Assembly: GCF_018687715.1 (NCBI RefSeq)
Contig: NC_056752.1
Coordinates: forward strand, 47,657,837 to 47,721,836
Direction: 5' to 3'
Length of the DNA stretch: 64,000 nucleotides
Source of the DNA: Carya illinoinensis
Lineage: Eukaryota > Streptophyta > Magnoliopsida > Fagales > Juglandaceae
Shown here: piece by piece, positions 1 through 11,924 of the stretch
How positions within the stretch are numbered: position 1 is the stretch's first letter
Layout of the letters: each line of letters starts with the position of its first letter
Made by a program: the position numbers and the translations under genes
Notes under the pieces: model-generated
What the model was told of the DNA's origin: nothing
Seen by the model: only the letters and a program-made list of their open reading frames with translations
Database searches by the model: none

Positions 1-235
1 AGAGGAATAGTAGGTGTTTTGAAGACTGGGAGCATTCCTTGGATGAGCTGAAAAGATTCTTCTTCAACACTTTTTTCTCAGGCTTCAGTCATTGATTGTA
101 ATGGGGATAGTTTTCACAAATTGCTTGTATCCATTTCTAGTTCCTAGATGATGCTAGATGTAATCCGTGTATACTTCCTGTGTACTTGGGCTATGCCTCT
201 TTCCAATCAACAAACCTTTATTCTTATCAAAAACA
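1..235 (+). mobile_element. LINE 3'-end fragment in the intron left of SKIP35 exon 2
   Basis: The stretch ends with the tail shared by several short insertions in this window: TATACTTCCTGTGTACTTGG, GCTATGCC, a T-rich block and TTATCAAAAAC. It also shares an 'ATTGATTGTAA' block with the insertion at 54146–54365. It lies downstream of the donor of SKIP35 exon 2 on the gene's strand, so it is intronic and antisense to the gene. The left boundary is outside or near the window edge and no target duplication could be seen. Confidence 0.5.
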
Positions 236-303
236 AAAACAAAAGTTCCCATTAGGCAACTTCATGCCACCATCATTGAACATCAAAACAATAATAGCAA
301 TAC

Positions 304-1984
304 CTGCAATAAGATGCGCACAAGTTCTGTACTCCCAAAACGTGAGGCTTCAAGGAAACACTGATTGACATTGTCAGCACCACCCTCTACCAACATACCC
401 AACAATCCTTGGATTGCAGTTGCTGATATCCCAGTTGCCCACCCAGGATCAAACGAGCTAGAGAAAAGAGTGAGAGGGAAGCAGGCCGCATCAAAGGCCT
501 CCGTAAAGTCCTTTCCAGTAAGTTGGTTGCCAGCAAGATCTAAAAATGTCTTGAAAGCAGATAACTGGAGTTGGATCTCAACAACTGAGCCGTGACTCAC
601 CCTATCCTTATTGCCCTGGCAACGAGAATGGAAGCCTATACATTTTAGAGCCCATTCAGTAAACTTTTGAACCTTAGCACTAGCTTCCGCCTTCAAGACC
701 TCATCCCCATTACACTCCTGAAGGCGTTCATGCAACCTGATCAAAATATGGAGCAGAACGCCTCATCATTCAGCATAAAAGTAAAACATATCTTACTTTT
801 AATAATGAAAAGGTGTGGAATTTGTTGCATAAGATGGAGCAGAACGCCTCATCTGTTGCATAGTATGAACTTTGTTAATAGTCCATGCCCTCCCTAGATC
901 AGTGGGGAGACTTTCCAACGATGAGTTTTCCCATCATAACTGTTTCCAAGCATCCCCAAAAGGTTATGCTAAGAATGAAGAGGCACAAGTAAAGAACTGC
1001 TTCCATTCTACATTGTAAGCATCATGAAGTCAAAGTAATATAGACAATAGTAACAGTCCAGTACACATACAGTTTCCCTTTCTTTGCTTTTCTTGTTTCC
1101 TTTTTTATCAGTAAACAAAAACTTTATTGATGCAATTGATATGCATAGCCCAAGTAACATGGTTTCCCTTTCATCCTATCAAAAGTTCGTTTTTAAGTGA
1201 AAAAAGGAAAAAAATAAAATATTTTGAGAGGCTTGCTTCTAAATCGTCAACTAAATGGAATTACAATATAAAAGAAACGAAAATATTTTTGATCAAGTGT
1301 TGAATTTTAAATCCTCCCAAGCGGCTGGTAAGCTACACAAGTATCATCTCAATAAACGGTAAAAGAATATTACACTTACCTCTGAGCCATTACAGCAACT
1401 GTATCAGCAAGACTCATTGTTCGGCTCTGGCATGCGGAGACGCACGAAGCTAGAAATGAAGTCCTCAAAGCAGCTCTGGTAAAGTCATAAGCACCATTGG
1501 CAATGATCTTCTTAATCAATCCTGTAATCCCATGAAGCTCTTGCTGTGTGCTCAGGAACCAGATGGAGTCCAATGTTATGCACAAAGCATCATTAAGGGT
1601 CTGTGGATCTGCCAACAAAATCAAACTCTCTGCAAGCTCCCAATCGTGAGAACTCACGGCACCTTGAAACAACCGACCCAACTCGATCCTGTCTTGTCTA
1701 CTGAGCTTCTTCTCATGCCCAAATTTTTCTTTCTTTCCAACCTCGGAATCTGTTGCAATAATCCTGGATTTGAGCTTCTTGACATTGCAACAACAAGCAC
1801 TGGATAATATCAACTCTTTCCTCACAAGAGGTCCTTCTCTAGAGAGTACCACATCACTTCCCTCACCTTGCTCTGAGCCATTCCTTGGACTATCAATTCC
1901 ATTTTCCTCAGTTTCCATATCCATAAACACGGGGTCTTCACTATTTTTTTCCTGACACCCCACAACAGATATCTCCGCTTCCAT
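304..1984 (-). CDS. SKIP35: SKIP35-like ankyrin-repeat protein, N-terminal part (gene continues off the left edge)
   Basis: Two joined exons on the minus strand (1984–1380 and 736–304) encode the first 346 residues. The intron is GT–AG and the split codon AG|G makes the frame continuous (…MAQR|LHERLQE…). The start is the first ATG of the long frame. The N-terminus is acidic and low in complexity. The rest reads as the helical, ankyrin-like body of the plant protein known as SKP1-interacting partner 35, including the segments ELVRILLQ and GGADNVNQCF. That family interacts with the SCF ubiquitin-ligase adaptor SKP1; this role is family knowledge, not visible here. The second exon ends at a good donor (CAG|GTATTG) at 304/303, so the remaining exons, probably some 250 residues, lie left of the window. 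The intron 737–1379 carries a short LINE tail and a 20-base direct repeat. Assignment rests on recalled family similarity. Confidence 0.82.
1083..1161 (-). mobile_element. Very short LINE 3' tail with 11-bp target-site duplication (SKIP35 intron 1)
   Basis: The 79-base insert reads, on the minus strand, TTACTTGGGCTATGCAT followed by AATAAAG and TTACTGATAAAAAA, the same 3' tail as the other short LINE inserts here. GTTTCCCTTTC occurs at 1072–1082 and again at 1162–1172, flanking it exactly as a target-site duplication. It is inserted in the gene's sense orientation, well away from both splice sites. Confidence 0.7.
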
Positions 1985-3012
1985 CCTGACCCTCTACACA
2001 ATTCTGCCGTGCCCTCCCTAATTAAAAAACCCTAATCAAGTAGACAATCGACGTCCCCAACAAGCTCAACAAAATGCATCCTAAAACTACTAAGCCCCCC
2101 CGACAAAAATCCCTCCCTCAAAATCTTAACCCCATCAAACTCAAAATGGTATAAGAAAACCGAAAACCTCCAAATTTTTCTCTTTCCTTCAAACGCTACT
2201 GAATTTTTTTGAAGGCTAGCGTAATTTTAGTAGCCTTCAAACGCTACTAAAAGTCGCCCCAGTGAACGAGAATGAGAATTAAAATCCCATTTTGGCAAAA
2301 TCCAAAAAAAAAAAAAAAAAAAAAGAACCCACGAGCCAAAACTCAGTGAAATCCAAAAATCAAACCCAACTACCACAAATTACTGAGAAGTGAGACATAT
2401 ATGGCCAAACTATATATATCTTGGTCTTCGGACACGATCCAAGCAAATGAGAAATAAGCATCAAAGCGATCAAAACCAGGAAACCTAGGAAAGAAGCGCA
2501 AATCTACCAGTTATACCCATCAAAATAGCATTGGCCAGAGAAGGCATAAACATTAGACCCACAGCTGCATCTGTCAAAATCCCCAGAAACCACCCATTTA
2601 ATAAATCCACGGGGATTCCATAAATATCATTAGAGATCCAGAACCAACCCTAAACCATCAAAAACCATTTTGGTTAACAAACAGACCAGGTTTTTTGAGT
2701 GATTAGCAGCTAAATAGAGAGTCCGTTCGGAAAGCGAGAAAATTAAGGAAATAGAACAGGCCGAAAAAAGTAAATCCAAATGCATAAATAGCAATATTAC
2801 TATGAGAGAAGGAGAGAGGAGAAATGAATAGACAGCCAACCTGATAAATGGAGAGATGCTGAGAGAGCGAGAGGCATGGGAGCAAAGAAAAACCATCTGC
2901 CTATGGTACTCTTTGAGAATATTTCTACTTGTTTATTTTATAAACAGGAAAAAGGTCAAAAATAAAGACAAAACAAAAAATCTCAATTTTATTTTATTTT
3001 ATTTTAATACAT

Positions 3013-3200
3013 CGTTTAACTCAATTTCATCTTATCTAATCATTATAATTTTTTTAAATTTTTATATAAAATATAATAAATAATTTAATTTTTTCAAATT
3101 CTAAAATAATAATAATATTAAAAAATAATATTTTAATAATATTTTATTTACTTTCTAACTTTTTATCTAAAATCATACTATCTTATCTTACTATTCAAAC
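3013..3200. repeat. AT-rich MITE-like repeat, family M1 copy 1
   Basis: The core TTTTTATATAAAATATAATA followed by AATATTTTAATAATATTTTA recurs in at least eight places in this window (also 3284, 29668, 30125, 38490, 40425 reversed, 60232 and 60713). Its right end (CTTACTATTCAAAC) resembles the right ends of the other copies (CACTATTCAAACC, CACTATCCAAACC). Length near 190 bases and lack of coding suggest a non-autonomous DNA element; I could not define terminal repeats exactly. Confidence 0.6.
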
Positions 3201-3283
3201 TAGATCTAAATATTATTTTATTTCTAAAAATAAAGCTGCTGGGAAAGACAAATGGGTAGGATGGAGAGTATAACACCTAGGTC

Positions 3284-3444
3284 TATTTGGATACAAAAGT
3301 TTCTCATCTCATCTATTTATTATAATTTTTTAAAATTTTTATATAAAATATAATAAACAATTCAATTTTTTCAAATATCAAAATTATAATAATATTTAAA
3401 ATTAATATTTTATTTAAATTTCATCTTAACTCACTATTCAAACC
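3284..3444. repeat. AT-rich MITE-like repeat, family M1 copy 2
   Basis: Same family and same orientation as the copy at 3013–3200, about 80 bases further on. It starts TATTTGGATAC, contains TCTCATCTCATCT and the shared ATATAAAATATAATAAACAA core, and ends CTCACTATTCAAACC. The two ends are roughly complementary (TTTGGATA versus TATTCAAA). Confidence 0.6.
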
Positions 3445-3745
3445 TTCCTTTAATGGCTAATTGACGATAATGAAAATGTAATTTTATACTTTCTTTGAGT
3501 TATTTGATTATAACTTTGTTTTTATTTGTTTGGGTTGTTCTATTGCCAAAGTCGAACACACAATCATAATTTACAAAATTTAAAACTTATTTTTTTAAAA
3601 TAAATTATGTTATGTAAACACTTTATTAGATTCACTATACACACGAACTCTAAAATATATTTTTAAAAAAATAATAATGAGGAAACAAACGAGAGAATGG
3701 GAAGATCTTTATCTACAATCTCTAAAGTTTTATTTTTTACTTTTT

Positions 3746-4035
3746 TAGATATGTTGAGTTATTTATGAATAATAATGAGTATAGATAGTGGAATGAGTTT
3801 TATGAGGCTCTGATGAATTTAAATGTGTCTAGATATTAAGATGGGTTAAAATGTATTTTTAAAAACTTTAAAAAAATCGTGCGTCCCGTGTATGAAGAGA
3901 CATTAAGTTAAAAAAATGTTATAAGTCTTACCTGTAAATAGGTTTTGAGTTGATATGAGTTTAGTAATTTAATAATTGAATGTTTGAATGTTAGATTCAA
4001 TTTAAAATTAAACTGAACTAAGTTTATATCAGCTG
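3746..4035 (+). repeat. MITE-like repeat, family M2 copy 1
   Basis: About 290 bases with landmarks TAGATATGTTGAGTTATTTA, TGTGTCTAGATATTAA, GTTATAAGTCTTA and AGTTTAGTAATTTAATAATT. The same landmarks occur in the same order at 51463–51794, and in reverse at about 49558–49821. No coding capacity; probably a non-autonomous element. Confidence 0.55.
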
Positions 4036-4396
4036 AATCTAAGTTCTAAATATGACCTTAAAAGATAGTTAGATTATATGCAAATGAATAATTTTAAGAA
4101 TGTTTTAATAAACACAAATTAAGAACATGAAGTAGGATTCAATTTATTAAATCTGTTGTCTGTTAATAATATTAAATTGTAGACTGCATCTCCTTTAATA
4201 ATAGCATGTCAGCATCTTTAATTTACTGTCTCTTATTGTATTTCTTAGTCGGGAAAATAACGGATCACACGTACAAAGTTACCCTCCCCACCACTAAGAT
4301 GACTACACGCTACACATCCCCTCTCTCTCTTCCTCTTCTTCTTCTGATTGTCTGCCTAACTTCAATGAGGAAAAGAGACATCATTGCCAGCCCTTG

Positions 4397-4397
<1 letters not shown>

Positions 4398-4427
<30 letters not shown>
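4398..4427 (+). repeat. Homopolymer run of 30 G
   Basis: An uninterrupted run of 30 G preceded by CCCTTGC and followed by TGGATATATAA, then a (GA)n tract at 4441–4466. Such a run could form G-quadruplexes, and its exact length is unreliable in most sequencing data. Confidence 0.9.
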
Positions 4428-4428
<1 letters not shown>

Positions 4429-4440
4429 GGATATATAATT

Positions 4441-4466
4441 TGGAGAGAGAGAGAGAGAGAGAGAGG
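4441..4466 (+). repeat. (GA)n microsatellite
   Basis: About 12 GA units directly after the poly-G run. Non-coding. Confidence 0.85.
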
Positions 4467-6406
4467 CTTGCTTATTCAATATGGAAAATGGTGAAGGGCA
4501 CAGGTCAGAGGGATAGCGAGTGAAGAGTATTTTGGCGGTGCTGCTGATAGTGATAATACTGATAGCAATCGTTGTGTACTATGTAGAAAAAAAAAAAAAA
4601 ATGTATTGGGCCCCGTAAAAGTCTAAGCCCACTGAGATTTTCGGGCCATCTTTGTGTTGAAGGGGCTGAGTTTTGCTTTGATTTATTTTTTGAACGGATT
4701 TGTTTGACCACAAAAGCAATTTAAAAAGGATGCACCACCGAGAAACCCACCTAGAGTTTCTACCGGCAGTGTAAATTTTATTTTTTAAATATTTTTTAAA
4801 TCTTCTTAAATATTTAAAAAAAAATTACAAACTTGTTAACAAAAATTCTTTAACCATTAAATTAAAAAAAAAACAATCGGTACAAATCTCGGTATCAAAA
4901 TTAAACTCACTTGGTATCAAATCACAAACCTAATTTTGGTGGAGCCCAACAAATCTCACCTAAGCTAGTTTTATTTTAATCCAAATGGCGCATTGATGCC
5001 TGATGGGCTGGTAGGTTCATGTTGTGTGCCGACCATATTGGCAGGTGTTACTGGCTATTGGATCTCATGGGCTGTGATTGGAGGTTAGTAATATCAGCAC
5101 AACTACAATATCATCTTATTCTTTTAAACTATGATCAAACTATGACTCAAATTTGTGTCAAGAAAGTGTGTACATTCATGTTTACTTATCTACAAAAGAT
5201 TATTTTTGCTTATCAAGAAAAAAAAAAGGATATATATTTTCATTTTGAGCACTGTTATTTTAAGATATCTATGCCACACTATTTACGTTATATAATTTGA
5301 TTTAAATAATAAATTTTATAATTTAAATCTTACCGATCAAGATTGACATGCTCTATAAACTAACTTGATAATAAAATTCCATTTATTTTTCAGAAATAGA
5401 TGTTAACGTCGTATTTCGTATGCCCTTGGGCCGAGTTATTCAGCAACGCTAGTCTTCACTCGTGTTGGATCCTAAAGCGGGAGAGGAGTGGCCATGTGGT
5501 GGTCTGGGAAATCTTCAATGCCAAAATTAGTATAGAGTAAAAATTAAAATGTTTGAAGGAAGAAGATAACAATTGTGTATAATTGACAATAAACTTGAAT
5601 TAGTTATCCTTTTATCTCGCAATTATGGGCTACCTTTATATTTGGTCTTTCAGATCAGGAGGGCCATGCCCTGTGTTATGGGGCAGATGGATGCCTCTCC
5701 CTAGAGTCTCTATCACCACTTGCATTTAATGCGGCGTGGTTTTCTTGGTGTCAGTCATTTTAATACAATGTGGGTCTGTGGCAGAATTCCCTAATGTCGT
5801 CTCTTCCATTTTTTCCGATCATGATTTCTCGCTCTATTCTACAACGTCTCATCTCAATATTGATGATTACCATCGACCTGAAAGGGCCTAAAGCCCACCC
5901 AACCGGCACGGGTTTAGGACCCACCCCGGGCTACTAAGGGGGGCTTTTTGGACTCGGGCTAACATTCCTGGAGCTTATGGGGCCTAGCGAAGTAATGGAC
6001 TTAGGGCAGTATTATAGACTTTAGCCCTTAATGAAAATAGTCCATAATAAGGAAAATACTCTAGTTACAAAAAGATTATACAAAACAATCACACAAATTG
6101 ATGTGGTTTGATGTGATTTGTCAGATTATAAAGATACTTTCATTATAAAGTAAATTTAACAAATTAAATAAAATCATATTAATTCATAAAATTATTTTTG
6201 TGTAATTTTTTTATAGACGTGGCATTAACTCTTTTAGAAAATATATTTATAAGCAAGATGAAATGTAAAATGATGGCTGGCCTGTAAAGGAATTCCCACG
6301 TCTTTGCACTTTAGAAGTTTCCTTCAGCATAATTAATTGGAGTCATTAGTCAAGCAAAACCCATTTTTTTGGCATTTCCTCCATCATCAAACAAAGTATC
6401 ACCTCT

Positions 6407-6409
<3 letters not shown>

Positions 6410-6443
<34 letters not shown>

Positions 6444-6470
6444 AACAAGTTTGTGGGAGTATATATATCT
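6410..6470 (+). promoter_or_regulatory. Probable GDI core promoter: (CT)n tract and TATA-like box
   Basis: A CT tract of about 30 bases (6410–6440) is followed by the TATA-like ATATATAT at 6461–6468, about 115 bases before the GDI start codon. CT-rich tracts upstream of housekeeping plant genes are common. Placement of the start site near 6490–6500 is inference only. Confidence 0.35.
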
Positions 6471-6581
6471 TGAGAAACATTTGGCTTGCAAACCTCTAAA
6501 AACCCTTACCCTCCTTCCCTTTCCGTATTTCTGGTTGTTTGTTCGTGGATCTATCTGGGAAGCCAAAGCGGCTCGATCGCC

Positions 6582-9500
6582 ATGGATGAAGAGTATGACG
6601 TCGTAGTTTTGGGTACGGGTCTCAAGGAATGCATCCTTAGCGGCCTTCTCTCCGTTGATGGCCTCAAGGTTAGATTTATCTCTTTTCTTCTTCCCAATCG
6701 CTAATTCCTATTGTCAATTCCCATTTATTACTCATTTTGATGGGTCTTGCATTAAGATCGAATAAGGGTAACCGAGAATTGAATTTGACCGTCGCGGATC
6801 TGCTGTGTTAAATCCCTGCTTCTGTATCTAATATGGCGGTTTCATTTCGGTTGCATGTCCATTTGTTTTGTAATCATATGCTCCTCATTTCAATTAGCCA
6901 ACAGCACTGTATGTAGCTTTGGATTTTTTTATTTGAGATCTGGATTGCGATTGCGATTGCGATTGGAAACCCGATTATAGCACTACGATTTCACTGAAAA
7001 ATTGAAAGAGATCCAGGTAACAGCTTCCTCTTAGCAAGAAATGGATTTGTAGTCAATTGTGCTGAGGTGGCCAACTAAATAACTCGTATCAAAGTGGGCT
7101 ATTGAGGATGTTACTTACTGAAAAAGAAATGGAATACATGACTGACTGGGAAGTCTAGAGTTTGTCTGTGAAATGTGTTTGTCAGCCTGAATACTGCTTA
7201 TTCATTTTTTATGGTTGCTTTTAATTTCATTGGACTATCTTGTATTTATGCTCTTATAGACTATCTTGTATTTTTCGTGGGCTCCATGCAATTCACGGGA
7301 TGCAGTAGTGGGTGAATATCACTGTTCTAAAGCAGCGGTTAATTGATATTCATATTTTATGAACCAGGTCCTGCACATGGATAGGAATGACTATTATGGA
7401 GGAGAATCAACATCACTTAATCTTGTTCAGGTCCTATTTTTGACTTTTCATTTGAGATTTGGGTGTCTGAAATTTAATATTCCTCTTTTATTTGTTAAAA
7501 TTCGATTACTTATTTACTGTTTTAGTTATCCTTATTTTCAGCTCTGGAAGAGGTTCAGAGGAAATGATAAGCCTCCAGCACATTTAGGCTCTAGTAGGGA
7601 TTATAATGTGGACATGATCCCTAAGGTACGAGTTTACTTTCTTATGTATTATTTCTTTCTTTATCTCTGATTTCATTTTGTTCACCAATCATGGTATGAT
7701 TCTCTTATGTTTCAATTTACTTTGATATATTGAATAATTCTCGTTTGGTAGTTTATGATGGCAAACGGCACTCTTGTACGCGTACTCATTCATACAGATG
7801 TTACTAAGTATTTGTACTTCAAAGCTGTTGATGGTAGCTTCGTCTACAATAAAGGAAAGGTGTAATCTTATTCCTAAGATGTTGAATTTTTTCTTTCCAA
7901 GTTGCTTACCTTTTATGTTTGATCTTAACTTGCTTTGCTGTTGAGTAAACCCATTGTTATAGATTCACAAGGTTCCAGCAACTGACATGGAGGCACTCAA
8001 ATCTCCACTGATGGGTATATTTGAAAAGCGCCGAGCTCGCAAGTTCTTCATTTATGTTCAAGATTATGTTGAAAGTGATCCCAAAACACATGATGGGATG
8101 GACTTGACCAGAGTGAAAACTAGAGAACTAATTGCGTAAGCTCTTGCTCCTTGCATTTGCTGTACATTTTGCTTTCTTGCATCCTGTTTTGAGATATCCA
8201 ATTGTATATATAGGCCATCCTGCCTTTTGTGTTGGGTAATGTCATACAAAATGAGGTTTGAAGCATAACGACATAAATACTACTAAAAAAGTTTATTTGG
8301 CAGGCAAACTCATAGAGTCCTTTAATCTAATCAGATAATTTTGGATGAAGTTCGTAAGTGGAAGTAATAAATTTGAATTCTTATTTCGTGCTGTATATAT
8401 CTTTTTTCTTTTTAAAGTATTTCAAAAAAGTGTAGGTGGTCTCAATTGATGGCTCTGTTTACAGTACTCGTGTCCTGAACATATTGAGCATTATAGCCCG
8501 TTTGCTCATTATACCCTGGGCATTTTGACAGAAAGTATGGTCTTGATGACAACACTGTGGACTTTATTGGTCATGCATTAGCGCTTCACAGAGATGATCG
8601 CTACCTTGATGAACCTGCACTAGATACCGTGAAGAGAATAAAGGTGAAAACTGCTTGGGGTTGATAATTAATCCTTTTTCTTTGACCTGGATTCTTGTAC
8701 ATTGAATGTTTAGCTGTTTTGTGTGCCACTTATATTTTTTTGTTCCTCACTTGTGTTATAGCTTTATGAGGAGTCCCTTGCACGTTTTCAAGGAGGATCC
8801 CCATACATATATCCTTTGTATGGATTGGGAGAGCTCCCCCAGGTCTATCTCTCCTTCTCTCCACCTCACCAATCTTTTCCCCTGGACTTCTTCTTTTGAT
8901 AAATTTGGGGTTCTAGTGAAGGTCACTCAGTTAATGTCAATTTCTTCTCCCTTAGGCGTTTGCACGTCTTAGTGCTGTTTATGGTGGGACATATATGTTG
9001 AACAAGCCTGAGTGTAAGGTAACTCCTCTATTACCTGTCTCCTATCAACATTCTCTGTGTCCTTGCACTTACCATTGGTCTGGTTTATTTATTGTTGCAG
9101 CATTTCTTTTTTTATGAGGAGAATTATTGTGTATGTTTGATAAAGGGGCTAGATTTTCTGTTTTAATTTGGATGCCAGGTTGAGTTCGATGAGGAAGGCA
9201 AAGTTGTTGGTGTCACATCAGAAGGGGAAACTGCTAGGTGCAAAAAAGTTGTTTGTGATCCTTCATACTTGCCGAACAAGGTAATAATTATACTATTTCA
9301 CACCCCTCTTCTTTTTCCTCTACCATATTCAGTGGAACTTCCTTCATTAGATACATGGTGAATCTGCAAAGATTTTATCATAGAGCCCAAAGCTCTATTT
9401 CCTTTTCTGAAGACAGAGGACATTGAACTTTTCGTGCTTCATGAAAAGCTGTGCATTTTAAACAGGTTAGGAAGGTTGGCCGGGTTGCAAGGGCAATTGC

Positions 9501-11924
9501 CATAATGAGCCACCCCATCCCCAACACCAACGATTCTCCTTCAGTGCAGGTTATCCTGCCGCAGAAGCAGTTGGGACGCAGATCGGACATGTGAGTTCTC
9601 ATGCAATGCTTCTGAGAAAAATTAAGCGTGTGATATATGTTGGGTTTTTGCTATATAATTACCCCAAAAAAAGAGTTCTCGCCATGTATGAATGCATTTA
9701 TGTAGCACAGAATTTTGTCAACAGAACTGGGGATCTATCAATAACCTGGGTGCAAGATGACGTCCAACTCTTTTACTGGGAGTAGGAGGATCAAAAGATA
9801 GGATGATGAGAATAATTTAGATTTTCCAATGGCTTCTATAGGGTAGGTTCCTCAATCATCATAGTTGATCAGTTTTTGACACGGTTTGTATAATTTCCCA
9901 GGAACTTTTGATTAATTAAGCTTTTGGGTATCCTATACTCTCACAGCCATCTTTTGAGACTAACTCATGCACTGGGGATATAAACAGTCATATCCTAAAT
10001 TTAGATAAATTTAGTTGTGGAAGAAAGTCCCGGAAAAAATTACATTGAATGGCCATGGCTTTAGACTTTAATGGCCTAAGCTTCCATGATTTTCTTGCTT
10101 CTGTCTCTAGTTCCTAAATAGGTGTATGCTCATGTATACCTCCAGTGTACCTGGGCTATGCCCATCTTTATCTTAATAAAGCTTTCTATTACCTATCAAA
10201 AAAAAAAAAATTACATTGAATTTTTGCATGGACGCATCTAGTCACACTAAGATCTTAGGAGCATGGAGCTTAGCAAATATTAATTGAACTCAACACCAAA
10301 CTCTCCATTTTGATGGGGAACTGGTCAAATTCCAATCAACAAGTTCCTTCTGCATCTGTTCCAATTTATTTGGCGCCTAGACAGGAATATTGAACAAAGA
10401 TTGGAAGTATGTCTGATGAATTTTCCAATCTCTCAGTCCACTGATCTTTCTGCTGTGTTATCATTTTCAAAGTTATGTTGAAAACTCTTCTTCACTTTGC
10501 CAATTTGCTCTTTTTATGAGAAGATGGTTATTACCTGAACATACTGTTGAATCACTGATGCCGCTTCACTCAGTCTATCGGAGGATGTTTCAAATATTGT
10601 ATTTCAGCAGGAAAAATTCACTATGTGAAAAAATACTATATTTTCTCATCAATTCATCTTAATTATTATGTTTTTCACATGCGGTTATATATGTGAAGAG
10701 CCTTCTCTCCCCTGCAGGATGCTTTGATGTATATCTCGGTTTTTTTCTATATTGTTTGTGCCAGAAGGAACTCTCAGCATGTCCAATCATAGTACTAGCT
10801 TTGATGTCAGAGATCGCAGATATTGTTGCTCCAAAAAAAATCCAGATGAGAGAAAAATGTGTTTAAATGTTGGAGATCACATATATTGTTGGACCAATAA
10901 CTCGTTGGATATTTATTTTGTTGCTCTTCCTCTCTTGTGTTTTATTTGGGGGCTCAGTTTTTTTATCCTTCTATGGTTGGACAGGTACCTTTTCTGTTGC
11001 TCTTACTCCCACAATGTTGCTCCAAAGGGAAAATTTATTGCATTTGTATCAGCAGAGGCAGAGACTGATCATCCTGAGACTGAACTTAAGCCAGGAATTG
11101 ACCTTCTGGGACCTGTCGATGAGATATTCTTTGATATTTATGACAGATTTGAACCAGTCAATGAACCATCTCTGGATAATTGCTTCATATCCACAGTAAG
11201 TGATCGCATAATGTTTTCTTGATGCTTGCTTTGATCCCATTGCTACTTGTGCAGCTTTTAGCAAGTGATGGACACTAATGAATTTCATTTTCACATTTAA
11301 CAGAGTTACGATCCAACAACTCACTTTGAGTCGACTGTCACAGATGTACTCAACATGTATAGCATGATAACTGGAAAGGTAGTGAATTTTATTAATCATT
11401 CCTCTGTCACTTAAGTCATCTCTTGAGGTCCACGTTTATGTCATGGACATGCTTGTAGGCATATCCATTTTTATAAATCATGATACCTTAATCACAGATG
11501 TTGACAAAAAATGGAGCACCCAATAACGCAATGGAAGGTGCTGAGGATAAGTCTTAAGCATTACAGTTGATTGGACTGTTTTTTGGCCTTGTAATTTCAC
11601 CATAATGTTCAAGTTGAACTGCTTAAAATAATCTTTGATCGGAGCCAGGTTTTACTTGCTTTGAGCAACAATTAGGAAGGGCCATCTTGGCCATTGAAAG
11701 ATGAGAATAAGCTTTTCACACTTAGTAAGAAAAACTATTTTAATGGCCAGTAGAATATCTTCTTTCAAAAAAAAAAGTTGTTTTATGAAAAAGCAAACTA
11801 GTCTCAGTTGTTGGATGTGCATGTTCTACCCTTGCCATGTTTTAAATAATAATTGGTTGGTATTTTTGAGCAGATTCTTGATCTCAGTGTGGATTTAAGT
11901 GCTGCCAGTGCTGCAGAAGAATGA
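6582..11924 (+). CDS. GDI1: Rab GDP-dissociation inhibitor (GDI), complete, 13 exons, 444 aa
   Basis: GDI extracts GDP-bound, prenylated Rab GTPases from membranes and returns them to donor membranes, so it recycles Rabs for vesicle traffic. Exons: 6582–6668, 7368–7430, 7542–7625, 7752–7859, 7963–8135, 8532–8643, 8762–8842, 8956–9018, 9179–9280, 9466–9590, 10985–11195, 11304–11378, 11874–11924. All introns are GT–AG and the sum (1335 nt) gives 444 residues, the usual plant length. The N-terminus [20 protein letters not shown] is the family's dinucleotide-fold motif, followed by [11 protein letters not shown] and, near residue 140, [14 protein letters not shown]. The C-terminus has [11 protein letters not shown]. 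An in-frame upstream ATG at 6486 adds residues absent from GDIs, so I took 6582. Intron 10 (about 1.4 kb) carries a LINE tail. Confidence 0.95.
10051..10204 (+). mobile_element. Short LINE 3' fragment with 17-bp target-site duplication (GDI intron 10)
   Basis: The 154-base insert is flanked by two copies of AAAAAATTACATTGAAT (10034–10050 and 10205–10221). It contains CATGTATACCTCCAGTGTAC, CTGGGCTATGCCC, AATAAAG and ends ACCTATCAAAAAAA, the shared LINE tail of this window. It is a strongly 5'-truncated copy in the gene's sense orientation. Confidence 0.8.

Larger units (their letters stand above)
1985..6581. other. Intergenic spacer between divergent SKIP35 and GDI genes
   Basis: No convincing coding region. 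The first few hundred bases presumably hold the SKIP35 promoter and leader; TAGTAGC and GCTACTA form a small inverted repeat near 2235. From about 2950 the DNA is very AT-rich with three MITE-like repeats (3013–3200, 3284–3444, 3746–4035). A 30-G run at 4398 and a GA microsatellite follow. The GC-richer stretch 5400–6000 holds no frame I recognise. The GDI promoter lies at the right end. Confidence 0.6.

Noticed and set aside
4206..4523. Open frame of 105 codons crossing the poly-G run (polyglycine).
   Set aside because: It is produced by the homopolymer and the GA repeat, and has no gene context.
6486..6581. In-frame upstream ATG that would extend GDI by 32 residues.
   Set aside because: GDI proteins start MDEEYDV-like; the added residues have no family counterpart and the position is close to the inferred transcription start.
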